A stretch of DNA of 64,000 bases, from contig NW_021940918.1 in assembly GCF_004337985.1 (NCBI RefSeq), positions 3,255,014-3,319,013 on the forward strand, read 5' to 3'. Source of the DNA: Pyricularia pennisetigena (lineage: Eukaryota; Ascomycota; Sordariomycetes; Magnaporthales; Pyriculariaceae). The notes under the pieces were generated by a model. The model had not been told where the DNA came from. It searched no databases and worked only from the letters and a program-made list of their open reading frames with translations. Positions within the stretch are counted from its first letter, which is position 1. Each line of letters starts with the position of its first letter. Shown piece after piece: positions 35,606 to 49,229 of the stretch. The translations under genes and the position numbers were made by a program.

Positions 35606-37005
35606 GGTTATAACGCCCAGTTTTTGGATTTAAACGTAAATTAATTATATAATAATAATTATTTATAATCCCTTTCTTTTTTACAGTTATTATAACAATT
35701 ATTACAGTTTTTAATGTTTTTAAACTGTAATAAAGATTATAATAGCTGTTATTTTTCCATTTTTGTAGCAATTGTTACAATTTTAAATATTCTTTCTAAT
35801 TCTTTTTAATTTTATTGCTTTTATTTTGGAAAAAGCCAGCTTCGATATGGCTATTATCCGATTAAATCTATCCCAAACCAAACGCGATAAAACCGTTTCC
35901 GATTTTACCGATTGCAGTTCCACTTTTAACGTTTGTATTTTGACTATTAATATTTCCAACATTGGGTTTAATTTATATCCCAATAATTATATTTGTATTA
36001 CTATCCTTTCAATATGGAACGCTAATATATTATTGCAAATTTGTGGTCGTTTGATTTGGTTCGGTTGCAACAAACCTGTTATTTGGCGCATTTTCAAAAC
36101 GCGAAATACCTTTTTCGATTAGGTAAAAAATCGCATATTCCGGAAAGTTAATACTCTTTTTTCTTTTGTTCCGGCCGTTGGTAATATATAATAAATATTA
36201 TTCAAATATACTACGCGTATACGTTTCCCCAAAAATATCCAATTTCCAATCATTAAACAACTTTTAACGTATTAAATAATAGTAATTATATTATCCTGGC
36301 CACTTAACTGTTTCGTTTAAATAATAAAGCCCCCCAGCATTTTAATGTTTTTATTTTAATAGGAGGCGCCGCGTAAGGGAATTTTTCTTTCGCCTGGTTT
36401 TGATGCTCGTATTAAGTATTCTTAAAGAATATAACGAATAGGATTTGGTCGAAAAAACGTCAATTTTTATTTTAACGTTGGGTCCAGTCTATATTAATTA
36501 CCAATATTAGGAACTAAATAGTGGCCGTAGTACATTTACTAATTATACTAATCGTATATATTTGCTGTATTTTGGTTTTGCTACTATAAACTAGGGGTTT
36601 ATAATTAAAGCAATAAAATCAATTAAAAATAGCGATAAACTTTACGACGAAACCGCGACCGCGCGGGTTATCGGGGCCCCACTAAAGGATTTTAGCATTT
36701 GGGTTATTAAACGCCGGAAAACTAATAACCCGTTTAAAAAAACATTTTTGGTAATAATAAAGCCGACCTTTTGGCGGTCGTTATTCCGTTCTTTTATTTA
36801 TCGATTTTGGCTTTAATTACGATGAATTTATATTCGATTCGTTAAAAACACCCTATATACCTATTTCGGAAAAAAACAACCAGGAGAATAATTCGGTTTT
36901 TGGATTTTTTACCGCAACCCCAACTCGGAAAAAACGGCGTACCGTTAATAAACCCATTCCTAAAAAAACATTTAGCGCTGCTAAACGTTCTCGTTTTTCT
37001 TAATC
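35606..37005 (+). pseudogene. SNF2-type helicase, C-terminal part (copy 1)
   Basis: At 35826-36120 the frame reads LNLSQTKRDKTVSDFTD, then FNVCILTINISNIGFNL, then WNANILLQICGRLIWFG: SNF2 helicase motifs IV-VI (family pattern: ERxxxVxxFxD, VLxxSLxAxGxGLNL, WNPxxxxQAxGRxxRxGQ). Downstream are stops and AT drift, then the FDSLK / FTATP / NAAKR-type C-terminal tail shared with the other copies, ending near 37005. Not translatable. Confidence 0.6.
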
Positions 37006-37099
37006 GGTTTAGGTTTTTTTGTTCTGCTTTCTTTTGGGGGTTTAACGCTACAAAATTGGGGGTTTTATATATGTCGTATTATAGCAATTATCACTATTT

Positions 37100-39265
37100 G
37101 GATCTGGTTTAATGGATTTATTATTCGTGGTTAATTGGGTATTTCAATAACCGTTATTATTGAAATTGTTTTTGCTGGATTTATCGTTGGCGGTGGATGG
37201 AAAATATAGTTTATTTGGGTAAGGAAAATAAATAAAAAACGGGTTATTTATACGGAAATTTTTGGAAGAAATTATACCTCATTTTTTGTTTCAGGCCAAA
37301 TTTATAGTTAATATTTATTTGCTTATATTTATTAGTGTTTCGGACGCTGTTTTACCTCCGTTATTCGCGGGTAAGGCTACTGTTATTCGTTTATTAACTC
37401 CTTTTAATAATAAAACAATTTTCGCTTTTACTCGTTTTGGTTTACGTAATTTACCTTTTATTATTTTAAACTTTATGCGCCTCTTTCGTCGGAATTTTCG
37501 AATATTCCGTCCAGCAAATTTTTTTCGGTGTTAATTATACCATTAATATTTAACCCGTTTATCCGGTTATTTCCCTTTTTTGGATTTGCCTTTATTTTGT
37601 TTAATTTCCGCCTGAAATAGCAGGCTATTGGGGCGTACATTTTTTTAATAGATAACTCCAATTTACCGCTTATTAGCTTTTTAAACCCAAATATAATAAA
37701 TCGGGGCCGTCGAAATCGAAATTGGGTAATATTGAGGCTTTTTCGTTTCCCTAACCATTTTGGAATAATAAATACGTGTAAAAGATTATATTTTGGTCAG
37801 TTAATATTATATAATATTTGCTATTAATGCGTATACGGGCAATATTTTCCAATATTTGCGCACCGTAACTACGATTAACCCTACCGCTGTATAATTTAGG
37901 AATATTTTTCGCAAATCGTACCTGAAATTGCGGTTATTTTTAATATTTATAACGAAACCTCTATTAATTTGTTTAATTGTTAAATTTACCGATTTAAATC
38001 CATTTTCGCCCGTAATATATTTTACGAACGCTAGTTTTAAAATCCTGGTCCGCAGCGGTTAATTTGTAATTTTTAATCGTAATAACCAGGTTAAATATAA
38101 TATTTTAAAATTATAATTTTTTGTTTTATAACCGTAAAAAAATACGACCAATCGCGGTATTATGATTTCTAATACGCCGTCATTTCTTTAGGGGAACGCG
38201 CTTATTATTGTTTATAAAAAAGCAATTGTTTGCAAATAGCGGCGTTGCGTGCGGAAAACAATATTAATTTTGGGTTTTATATCCCATAATCCAATATTTA
38301 TTAAACCGTTAATATAACCAGCGAATATATTATCGTAAATACGGTTTACCACGGAAGTATATATATTATATAATATATCGGTAAAAGCGTTTTCCCAATC
38401 GTTTTCAAAAATTTTATCCTTTTCCAATAATCCGTTTTGGATTTAAACAGCAATTATAATATGTAAAATAAGGCACCGGAATACATTTTATAAAAACTGT
38501 AAAATGTGGTAAAACTCCTTTTTAATTTTTTAAAACTGGTTATAATTCCTTTACATTATTATATTTATAAATATAGTAAAAGCGTAATATTACTATAATC
38601 GGTTAATAAAATTAAATTTAATATGGAAAAACGCTGGTACGGGTAAAATTTATTATTTTGTGTTAAAAGGTGGGATAATTCGATATAAATACCCTAAATG
38701 GTACGGATATATAACGTTATTTTTCAATCCCTATAATCGAGGAACAGGACGGAAAAATAATTGAAATAATCGGGTAACAAGTTCAAAAAACGTTGAAAAA
38801 GAATTTCGTGGATTTGGATAATTCCTGCGTATTCCCCTTCGTTTTCGGTAATAGCGGGGGTTTGGATAAAAGAAAAAATTAATAAAGTTTGTGCGCAGGT
38901 AAGGTATTATGGGATTGATTTAGGCGTATATAAGCGGTTGGGGAATTAAAAACCATAAATCTAATATATTATATAATATTTGGCGCTTTCGTAATAAATG
39001 TCCGGATATTGTAAAAAGGCGGGCGTTTGCAACTATATTTGGCGCAAAAGTACGGTGACGTACTATTGGGATTACGTGCATCGTTTAAATTTTGGCGTTA
39101 ATATAAGGAACCACGATATTAAATTTTGCATTCGGTTACGTTTTCCATATTTGAAATACTGTATTTTATCCAGAAAAGTGAAACTATTATTTACGAAAAA
39201 TAATATTGGGTTACGAACGATCCTTTTTAAATCTGTTTATATATTTATCTATATATATATACTTA

Positions 39266-39300
<35 letters not shown>

Positions 39301-39538
39301 GCAAGCAAATATTATTACTATTCGCGGTAAAAACTAAATATAAATATAAGTATTTCTAATAACGTAGTCGGGTAACGGCGATAAATTATTGGGTTTACCG
39401 TTTAATAGTTTCATAAAATAAATATATTCCAAACCCGGGTAGCGTATTTACAATACGTCGTTGAATTCCATTATTTATAAAATATAATACGAATATACGT
39501 AGCAAATAATTGTTTTTTTGGGGGGTGGGGAATATCCG
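37100..39538 (-). pseudogene. DUF6589-like protein gene (copy 1)
   Basis: The minus strand from about 38427 reads NIFAGYINGLINIGLWDIKP and FRTQRRYLQ, then further decayed coding to NGLNINGIINTEKNLLDGI near 37500. It is the convergent partner of the SNF2-type gene in this element. Family assignment rests on the better copies at 40188 and 62640. Confidence 0.45.
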
Positions 39539-40187
39539 TGTGAACATGGCTAGCGCAGGGCTCATTATATTAGCTACCCTGCATTATCTTATAACGGCTA
39601 GCACGGGCTAATTTTATTAGTCACCCTGCATCGAATAAATAAATAAATAACAAATAAAACGCATACGCGTTCATACACACAAAGCTTTATATATTACGTC
39701 TTTGTTCATAGTTTCAACAACAAAACAAATACGTCATATTTAATCGAGCTTAATGGTATAATGCACGTACCATAATCTATATCATATATACGCTGAAGTG
39801 CGTGGGTTCGAATCCCGTTGTGGTCGCAGATTTTCTGTGGATGCATAAGCACAATAGGCCGTTAGGCTCAATAGGTCGGCAGGTCAGTCACATGAATAAG
39901 GCCAAATCATGTGACGTGACCCCGCATTCCGGACATCCGGATCGAAGATCTGCACCTACGGATTCGAACACGTAATTCATAACTTAGCCTTAGATTCATC
40001 ACCTTTTACTTTCATAACCTTCATCGATTCAACGATTCAACGAATCGATTGTGCAATAACAATATATCATCTCTATTACCCGCTAGCAGACGGTTATCTG
40101 CCATTTCAACGTTCCATCAGCCTTATACGTGATCCACTTTTCCCCGCGTTCAAGATTAAGCTTATTCTATCTCATAACCTCCTCACA
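39539..40187 (+). mobile_element. LTR of the tRNA-like-carrying family, copy 3
   Basis: TGTGAACATGGCTAGC to CCTCCTCACA, 649 bp, with A and B boxes. No flanking duplication. Its two flanks are parts of two oppositely oriented copies of the large helicase element, so it marks a rearrangement junction. Confidence 0.75.
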
Positions 40188-41920
40188 ATTTCGACTACTT
40201 TTCCGTCCTGCTCCTTGTTTATAGGGATTAAAAAACAACGTTATATATCCGTACCATTTAGGGTATTTATATCGAATTATCCCACCCTTTTAATAAAAAA
40301 CAATAAATATTACCCGTACCAACGTTTTTTTATATCGAATTTAATTTTATTAACCAATTATAATAATATTACGCTTTTATTATATTTATAAATATAATAA
40401 GGTTGTGGAAATATAACCAATTTTAAAAAAATAAAAAAAGGTTTTACCACGTTTTACGGTTTTTACAAAATATATTCCGGTCCCGCATTTTGTACATTAT
40501 AATTGCTATTTTAATTTAAAACGGATTATTGGATAAGGATTAAATTTTTAAAAACGCCTTGGAAAAGGTTTTTACCGATATACCATATAATATATATATT
40601 TCCGCGGTAAACCGTATTTACGATAATATATTTGTTGGTTATATTAACGGTTTAATAAATATTGGATTATAGGATATAAAATTTAAAATTAATATCGCCT
40701 TCCGCACGCAACGCTGTTATTTGCAAATAATTAACTTTTTATAAATAATAATTAACGCGGTCCATTAAAAAATTTACGGCGTATTGGAAATTATAATACC
40801 GCAATTGGTCCTATTTTTTTACGGTTACAAAACAAAAAATTATAATTTTAAAATGCTATATTTAACCTGATTATTACGACCAAAAATTACAAATTAACCG
40901 CTGCGTACCGGGATTTTAAAATTAACGTTCGTAAAATATACCACGGCCGGGAATGGATTTAAACCGGTAAATTTAATAATTAAATATATTAATAGGGGTT
41001 TCGTTATAAATATTAAAAATAACCGCAGTTTTACGTACAATTTGCGAAAAACATTTTTAAATTGTGCAACAATAAAGCCAATCGCAGTTACGGTGCGCAA
41101 AATATTGGAAAATATCGCCCGTATACGCATTAATAACAAATATTATATAATATTAATTAACCAAAATATAATCCATTATACGTATTTATTATTCCAAAAT
41201 AGTTGGGGAAACGAAAAGGCCGAAATATTACCTAATTTCGCCTTCGACGGCCCTAATTTATTATACCTGGGTTTGAAAAAATTAATAAACGATAAATTGG
41301 AGGTATTTAATTAAAAAATCGTACGCCCTAATAGCGTATTATTTTAAACGGATATTAAAAAAACGAAGGTAAATTTAAAAAAAGGATATAACCGGATATT
41401 CGGTTTAAATATTAATAGTATAATTAATACCGAAGGAAATTTGCTGGACGGAATATATAGAAAATCCGACGAAAAAAACGCATAAAATTTAAAATAATAA
41501 AAAGTAAATTACGTAAACCAAAACGGGTAAAAAAGAAAATCGTTCCATTATAAAAAAAATTAATGGACGAATAACGGTAATTTTACCCGCGAATAACGGA
41601 GGTAAAACAGCGTCCGCAAAACCAGTAAATATAAATAAATAAATACCAATCGTAAATTTGGTTTAAAATAAGAAACGAAAAATAATTTCCTCCAAAATTT
41701 TCCGTTTAAATAACCCTTTTTTTATTTATTTTCCTTACCCAAATAAATTATATTTTCCAACCACCGCCAACTATAAATCCAGCAAAAAAAATCCTGGTAA
41801 TAACCGTTATTATAATACCCTATTAACCACGAATAATAAATCCATTAAACCGGATCCCAATAGCAATAATTATTATAATATTATATATATAAAACCCCCA
41901 ATTTCCCAGCATTAAACCCC
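40188..41920 (+). pseudogene. DUF6589-like protein gene (copy 2)
   Basis: Plus-strand coding remains: NIFVGYINGLINIGL near 40620, FRTQRCYLQIINFL near 40700, FFYGYKTKNYNF near 40820, then the longest clean stretch 41042-41314 with MRKTFLNCATIKPIAVTVRK, YTYLLFQNSWG and NLLYLGLKKL. The K-NSTHDLRKTF-type core and a C-terminal FxxGxxxxNYxxxxLY block in copy 3 resemble fungal DUF6589 proteins, common in transposon-rich genomes and without known activity. Many stops. Confidence 0.5.
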
Positions 41921-41950
41921 AAAAAAAAGCAAAAAAAAAAACCTAAACCG

Positions 41951-44900
41951 ATTAAAAAAAACGAAAACGTTTGGCAACGTTAAATGTTTTTTTAAAAAGG
42001 GGTTTATTAGCGTTACGCCATTTTTTCCGAACTGGGGTCGCGGTAAACGATCCAGGGACCGAATTATCTTCCTCCTTAACCTTTTTTACAATAAATATGC
42101 AAAGCTTTTTTAACGAATCGAATATAAATTTATCGTAATTAAAATTAAAATCGATAAATAAAAAAAACGGAATAATAACCGCCAAAAAATCGGCGTTATT
42201 ATTACCAAAAATACCTTTTTTAAATGGTTTATTAATTTCCCGGCGTTTAATAACCCAAAAACCAAAATTTTTTATTAGGGCCCCGATAATCCGCGCGGTC
42301 GCGGTTTCGTCGTAAAATTTTTCGCTGTTTTTAATTTATTTTATTAATTTAATTGTAAACCCCTAATTTATAATGGTAAAATCGAAATTAGGTAAATATG
42401 TGTAATTAATATAATTAGTAAATATATTACGGTTATTATTTTATTTTTAATATTAGTAATTAATATAAACTGGACCCAACGTTAAAATAAAAATTGACGT
42501 TTTTTCCACCAAATCCTGTTCGTTAAACTGTTTAAAAATATTAAACACAAATATTAAAACCAGGCAAAAATAAAATTCGTTTATACGGCGCGTCCTATTA
42601 AAATAAAAAATATTAAAATGTTGGGGGGGGGGGTTTTATTATTTAAACGAAATAATTAAAAAGCCAGGAAAATATAATTATTATTATTTTATACGTCAGG
42701 AATTGTTTAACAATTGGAAATTAGATAATTTTGGGGAAACGTATACGCGTAATATATTTAAATAATATTTATTATATATTAATAACGGCCGGAGCAGTAG
42801 AAAAAGGGGTATTAACCTTCCGGAATATACGATTTTTTACCCAATCGAAAAACGTACCTCGCATTTCGAAAATGCGCCAAATAATAAGTTTATTTTAATT
42901 TAACCGAATTAAACGATAATATATTTGCAATTATATATTAACGCTCCATATTAAAAAAATAATAATACCAATGCAATAATTGGGGTGCAAATTAAAACCA
43001 GCGTTGGAAATATTAATATTTATAATATAAACGTTAAAATTGGAACTGGAATCGGTAAAATCGGAAACGGTTTTATCGGGTTCGGTTTGGGACAGGTTTA
43101 ATCGGATAATAACCACACCGAAGCTGGTTTTTTCCAAAATAAAAGCAATAATATTAAAACAATTAGCAAATATATTAAAAATTGTAACAATTATTACAAA
43201 AATGGAAAAATAATAATTATTATAACATTTATTACAATTTAAAAATATAGAAATTGTAATAATTATTATAATAATTGTGGGGAAAAATGGATTATAATAT
43301 TTATTATTATATGGCCAATTTATATTTAAATCCAAAAATTGGGGGTTATAACCAGGACGCGTTAACCCTTTTTTTTCCTTTATGCAAATTTCGACTACGC
43401 GGGCAATAAATGGCGATTTGTTTAATATAAAATAAATTATTTTAATTTTACCCGACGGAGGTAACGTTTTAAAATTAATGCAAATTTTCGAATAAACCCA
43501 GTTAAAAACACCGTCGCCGTTATATTAAATTAAAACGTCCACAATTACCGATCCAAAACGGGTTTTTCCTTTTTATAGGCTTTTTTTAAAGCTTTGTCGG
43601 ACGTTACGGTATTTAGTTTTAAAATCCACTCCTTTTAACGCCAGCATTTTACCCAATTCCGCCAAATTAATATCTAAAATATCGTTTTCGGCGTAAATTA
43701 TTAATTAAAAAAGGTAATTAATTACCAAAAATTGCAACAGGCGGATAAAACCTATATTAAAAAAAACCGAAATTTGGCGGTTATTAATTATAATATCCGC
43801 ATTAATGGGAATTCCTAATAAAACGGGACCAATATCGTCGGTATTTTCGCCCACGAATGCGGTAATAATATTTTTAAAAATTGTTTCGGTATTCGTTATA
43901 ACGTTTTCGAAACGGTGGCCAAATAAAAACTTTTTAATAATAATACTATAAAACGGAATACGTTTACGGGGATAAATAATTATACCGTTAAATAAGATAA
44001 ATCCGGTATCCATACCCCTATATACCGTAAATATGCCCGTATATTTAAAAATTATTAACAATTTTTCGTTTAATATAATAATAGGAATTATAAAATTTAA
44101 AATTCGAAAATAAAATTACCATTATTTCCAACCCATCGATTCGAATTTCTATAAAAAGGTTTTAATATTTTTATCGATATTAAAAACGGCGAAATAACCA
44201 TTATTTTCCCAAATGTAATCGACCGTAAATATATTTTTTTAAAACAGGTTTTTAGGTCGGGCGAAAGGGATCGCAATTTTATCCCAAATTAGGGTATTAA
44301 AGCCAGTAATATCCCTAATTTTGTTAATAATCGGCGTAATAATGGCCATACCCCGATTAATGCAAAAAATAAGGCGAAATACGCGGTATATTATTAATTC
44401 GCGGTAACGGAAATATTAAATTTCGTTTCCAATTATACGTTTAAAAAAAAATACCGGATAATAAATATATTACCAAACGCCGGATATTTTTGGTGTTTTC
44501 GCCCGTGGAAAAATCGGCCTTCCGACCGTTTTTGCGTTAACGGTTCCTAACAAAATTATTTAATTTAAATAAATATATTAATATAACGAAATAATAGTAA
44601 TTATTATAAAAAAACATTTATTAGGTATTATTTTTAAGATTTAAATTATCGTCGAAATTATCGACGTCGGGGGGGCGTTATAAAAAATTGGAATCGATAA
44701 TTTTATTTATATATTATAAGTTAAAGATTTTTTCCGCGTTATGGATTTCGTCCAATTATTTAATTTTTCGGATTAAAAATATCGAATAAAATATAATAAT
44801 AACCGTACCCGCAAGTTTGGAATTAAATTTACGGGTTGCGAATTTGGTTAAAATATCGTAAAATTGCGCCTGGGTAAAAATAGCAACCGTTCGCGGGGTA

Positions 44901-45870
44901 TCGGTAACGTATATTTCGGTTAAATTATAATAATATTTAACGTCGAAAATTGGGAAATTGGTTACTGTTTTTTTAAATATTTGCGAAATAAAATTGGCCG
45001 GAACGAAAATCAAAATGGGAAAATATTTATCGGTATTTTGGATAAATCGATCGTATTAATAACGGATATATTATATATAAATCGCCGTAAAATAAATAAT
45101 CGTTTTTCCTATAATTATTTCGTTGGCTAATAACCAATTTTTAAAAATTAATTGCTCCAATTTTAATAGGGTGTGGGTATTTAAACCGAAAAAAAAGTTA
45201 ATTTAGCAAAAATAAAAATTGTAATAATAATTACAAAAATAGGGGTGGGATTATAATAATAATTATAAAAATAGGGGCAAGATTGTAACAATAATTACAA
45301 AAATAGGGGCAAAATTGTAACGATAATTACAATTATCAGGGATAATGTATATATAATTTACCAACCAGTTAATAAAGTAATTAATGGCGACCAAAAAAAG
45401 TATTAAATATATTCCAATTAAACCAAAAATATTTACCTTTAATTTTTTTATATTTGAAACCGATTTTATTGTCGGTATTTAAACCGTCGATAAATAAGGT
45501 ATTTTAAAAAAAGCGCAATTTTTTTATAACAATTTAAATGGCGTTTAAATTAAAAAAATAACTAATCCAAAAATAATTTTTAATTAAAATAAAAAATTGC
45601 GTATAATATATTAAAGAAACCGCTAGCATTTTTTCGCGGGCGTCCTCGAAAATTTCCTTTTTTGCGCGGTCCATATTAGCAAATTAATCGGCGATAGTGG
45701 ATTGGGTTTATATAAAATTAAAAAAATCGTTTTATTGGTCGTCGCCAAAAAATTTGGGATAAAATTCGGTAATTTTTATTTTGGGTTTGGTAAAAATAGG
45801 ACGATGGAACCGCCCTTCGTTATATAAATTATTAAAAATATTTTCAAATATTAACAAATCCAATAGGTGC
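41951..45870 (-). pseudogene. SNF2-type helicase (copy 2), Walker A destroyed
   Basis: Minus-strand counterpart of 58680-62598. It retains VPANFISQIFKKTVTNFP and YVTDTPRTVAIFTQAQF (44756-45013), LGIPINADIIINNRQISVFFNIGF (43705-44061), and motif V/VI sequence with LNLSQTEPDKTVSDFTD (42931-43335). At about 45105-45121 the ATP-binding EMGTGKT of copy 3 reads EIIIGKT, the codons differing only by G-to-A and C-to-T changes. It cannot code for an active ATPase. Confidence 0.6.
45215..45338. repeat. 37-bp tandem array of palindromic TTGTAAYAATTATTACAA units (copy 2)
   Basis: About four units of roughly 37 bp, each an imperfect palindrome around AATTATTAC plus AAAAATAGGGGC, directly upstream (in gene orientation) of the SNF2 motif I codons. 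The same array is at 59216-59336 in the inverted arm. Confidence 0.7.
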
Positions 45871-46989
45871 ATTTAAATTTAATTTGCACGCTTTTTTTTT
45901 TTTTAACCGTCCGACCTTAATGGGTTTAAAACGGGACCAAATATCGACAGCGAATACTATTATCGTCCTATTATAATAAACGCGGTTAAAACCAAATAAA
46001 TTGGTAACGTTAATGGTTTAATCGGTTCGCGAACGGGTAATTTAACGATATTAAAATTGCATTAAATATAAATTATTTAGGGCGATAACGTTATCGGCGA
46101 TAATTATATAATCGGCGATAGCAAATAGGGTGGAAAATTGTTCGATATTAAATTTGAAAAAATTGCGGCAATTTCCACCAAAATCGCTAAAACCTTTTTT
46201 ATTTCGAATAACGATTTTTCCCTACCGGCGAAAAACAAAATAAAGGAAATAATAGCAAACCTTAAACCAATCGTCGATATAATAACCGTTATATATATAT
46301 AATCCAAAATTAACGGTTTTAAACCTAAAATCGCCGTTTTTAAAATTAAATCCGGTGGTTATTATCCGCAGGTAAATTAATATCGTGGCGAGGATTGTGG
46401 GAATTATAACCGGTTTAAATTTATTTGCGAATATTTTTAACCCGGGGGAATTTATATCGTTTTAACGGATAAAAAAGGGGATAAAAGGTAAACGACGCCG
46501 ATTTGCCAAATTATCGAAAATAGGTTTAATACCTTTATCGTTAAATATATCCGGCACGGAGGTTAAGGTTTTTTACCAAACGGGTATTTTATTACCTTTA
46601 ATTTGTTTACCGGGATTACCTGTTTTAAAATAAATGGAAAACCCGAATACGTCGGCGATAAAAAATAAATTAACCAATAATTAAAATTGTACCCGTTATT
46701 ATTAAATATATAAAAGGGTGAAAATCAGATTATAATAGTTATTATATTATAGCAATAATTATTTGGTATTACCGCAAACAATTATAATAATTATTACAAT
46801 ATAATAAATAACAGGATATATTAATGTAAAAATTGTAACAATTGTCGCAATCCAATAAAAGGAAATATTAACCTGTTATATTAATATATTATGTTAAAAT
46901 ATTTATCGTTTTATAACCAAATATAATTATTATTTCGTTTATATTCGACGAATTACTGCTAAACTGGTATACCAAAATCTGGTTATTAA

Positions 46990-48170
46990 CGCGTGTTTTT
47001 ACTACGGCGACGCCAGCAACGGATTAAAAACGTTTAAAAATTGGGCGATTTGGGTTTCGTTCGTATTACGGAAAATATTATTTCCGCGACCGAACCAGGC
47101 GGGCGGGTTGGTATTATTATTAATTTTAAAACTGTTAATATAATTTAAATAGGGTATAATACGAACTATTTTCGTAATATTCGTATTCCTTACCTTACGC
47201 CAAATTATAATAATTATCGCCGATACGGATTGGTTTTTACCCAGTTAAAAATCCTTCCATAACGGGACGGGTAAACGATTTAGGAAATCCGTATTTTTAT
47301 ATAATAAGAAAAAATAGGGTTATACGAAATTTATTAGTCCATTATTTGGCGTTAAATTAAATTTGGGCTATTTCCGCGATACCGAAATAAAATTAATTTT
47401 AATTGGCCGAACGGTGGTGGTTTTATATATACGGGGTGCGGGCGGTTTATTTAACAGCGCGGGTACCGGGTTAATAATAATTTCCGGTTATAATATGGGG
47501 GGCCGGTTTTTGGGGTTTTTTAATAACGGGGACAATACGTTAATAAATGGTTTAAAAAATATTAAAAAAATTTGCAATTAGCGGTTATCCAAATCCGGGG
47601 CAGGTTCGTTATAATTATCGTCCATATTAATATTATTATCGCTTTTATTGACGGACGCGGAGGTAAATTAATTGTCGTTTTCGCCTATATAAATATCGTC
47701 GTTATTATAATCGACGGGGGCGGGGGCAAATTCGTTATCGCCGGCGTCTATATCGGTATTATTTCCATCCTTATTAACGGGGGCGGGGGTAAATTTATTA
47801 TCGCCGGAATTTATATCGGTATTATTTTAATTATTATTATTATTATTAGGAATAAAAGGAAAATTTAAAAAATTCCGGTTATATCCAAATAATTTTATAA
47901 TGTAAAACGGTCCAACCGAATAAAATTTAATTCCAAAATAATTGCAATATCCGCGTCGTAATTTTCCAAATCCTTAAAATATTGGTCTATTTTTTTTATC
48001 CGCGCTTTTTTGTATAATATAATTATTAAATTAACAAATAATTTAATATTATTGGGTATATATTCCAACGTAAATTTGGTGGTGGTTTGGGCGGAGGTTT
48101 TACCTTTTTGGCGTTTTTTGGGAATTATATTAATAAAAAAATGTAATTGTAACAATTGTTACGGTTTTTA
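46990..48170 (-). pseudogene. Acidic-repeat protein gene (copy 2)
   Basis: Reverse of 56470-57540. Minus-strand pieces include IKKIDQYFKDLENYDADIAI and ILELNFIRLDRFTL (47895-48155), followed by the 60-nt repeats at 47590-47850. No domain is recognised outside the repeats. Confidence 0.4.
47590..47850 (-). repeat. 60-nt coding minisatellite (copy 2)
   Basis: About four units of roughly 60 nt. On the minus strand they encode an Asn/Asp-rich 20-residue repeat of the form (D/N)MDxGDNxFxPAPV, slightly decayed. The plus strand happens to be open across the block, giving a Gly/Ile-rich shadow frame. Confidence 0.6.
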
Positions 48171-49229
48171 GCGAATTAAAGCAATTATTATAATTATTAT
48201 TATAATAAAATTAGTTAATCTGCCCCGGACCTAACCGGGTAGGGGGTATTTTTACGATGCAAAAGCGTTAATTATAATTTACCTTCGTTACGACTGGGTT
48301 AATACCTGTTTGGGTGGGTAGGGTATAAATAGTTTTGTCCAATTAAAAATATTTTAATTAAATTTCCTAACGAATATATTTGCAATATTTGCTAAAGCAA
48401 TTTTGCGATTATAATAATTATTACGTTTATTAATTAAAAATTAAACGTTGGTTTAATGGTAACAGTTTTTTATTAATCGTTATAAATAATTTCTGGCGGC
48501 CGGGAAAAAGGTTTTTATTGTAAAAAAAAGAAAAAAAAGCAAATAAAAATAAAAAAAAAATCTATAATTGGGTTTACGTATGGGGTTTTCTACTAATAAA
48601 ATAAAATTAAAATAAAAACGCCAAAATTTCCGGAATTTAACCGTAATAATTATTACAATTCGCAATATCGAAAGTTTTTATTTTTAATCGGGGCGCCGCT
48701 ACGCCGTACCGGCTTATATATAATCCAGGTTTTTAATTTACGTAATAATTATTATTGTCCAGCATTTGGTCGTTTTATTTAAACCGTTAACTGGGGATTT
48801 TGGTATTTAATAATTATATACTTTGCGCTGTTTAATCCTCCCTTTTAATTAATCCAATTCGGCGTCTTTTTTATTATCGTTCGACCCTTTTATAATCCAG
48901 GGTACGTTATTTAATTTAATTAAAATTTAACTTTCATTACCTTTTAACTTTTAAATTATAAATTTATAAACGTTCCTATATTGGATATTTTTGCAACCGT
49001 TAACGCTAACTAACATTTTAACCTATAATTATAATACCGCTTAATTCGTTCGTCGGCGTTTATTAATTTATTTTCCCGAATAATTGTTAATTATATTTAT
49101 CGTTTCCTAAAATGCTACCGTGTTTTAATTCCGCCGCTTTTTTTTTATTATTTGTGCAAATAGGAGGCGTAATTTCGTATCCCATTTTCGTATATTATTG
49201 GGAGTTAAATAACGAAATAATCGTTATAT
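48171..49229. other. Helicase element interior between acidic-repeat and RecQ-like genes (copy 2)
   Basis: AT-rich. Several copies of the palindrome TTGTAATAATTATTACAA-type motif (near 48150, 48410, 48640, 48745). No protein domain is readable. It matches 55,320-56,400 in the inverted arm. Confidence 0.4.

Larger units (their letters stand above)
35606..39538 (+). mobile_element. Helicase-rich large element, partial copy 1
   Basis: Begins at the LTR boundary inside the SNF2-type helicase gene and runs through the convergent DUF6589-like gene to the next LTR. The sequence corresponds to 61,197 onward in copy 3 and, inverted, to 40,190-43,360 in copy 2. A long (AT)n microsatellite is at about 39,241-39,296. 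The 5' two-thirds (RecQ-like and repeat-protein genes) are missing. Confidence 0.7.

Noticed and set aside
38998..39330. 110-codon frame ending in Tyr/Ile repeats
   Set aside because: The C-terminal half is the (AT)n microsatellite and the rest is RIPped element sequence.
45215..45338. CRISPR-like array
   Set aside because: Units are contiguous tandem repeats without unique spacers, in a eukaryotic transposon.
47572..47868. Gly/Ile-rich 98-codon frame and its inverted twin at 56681-56977
   Set aside because: Opposite strand of the 60-nt acidic repeat; low complexity produces an open shadow frame.
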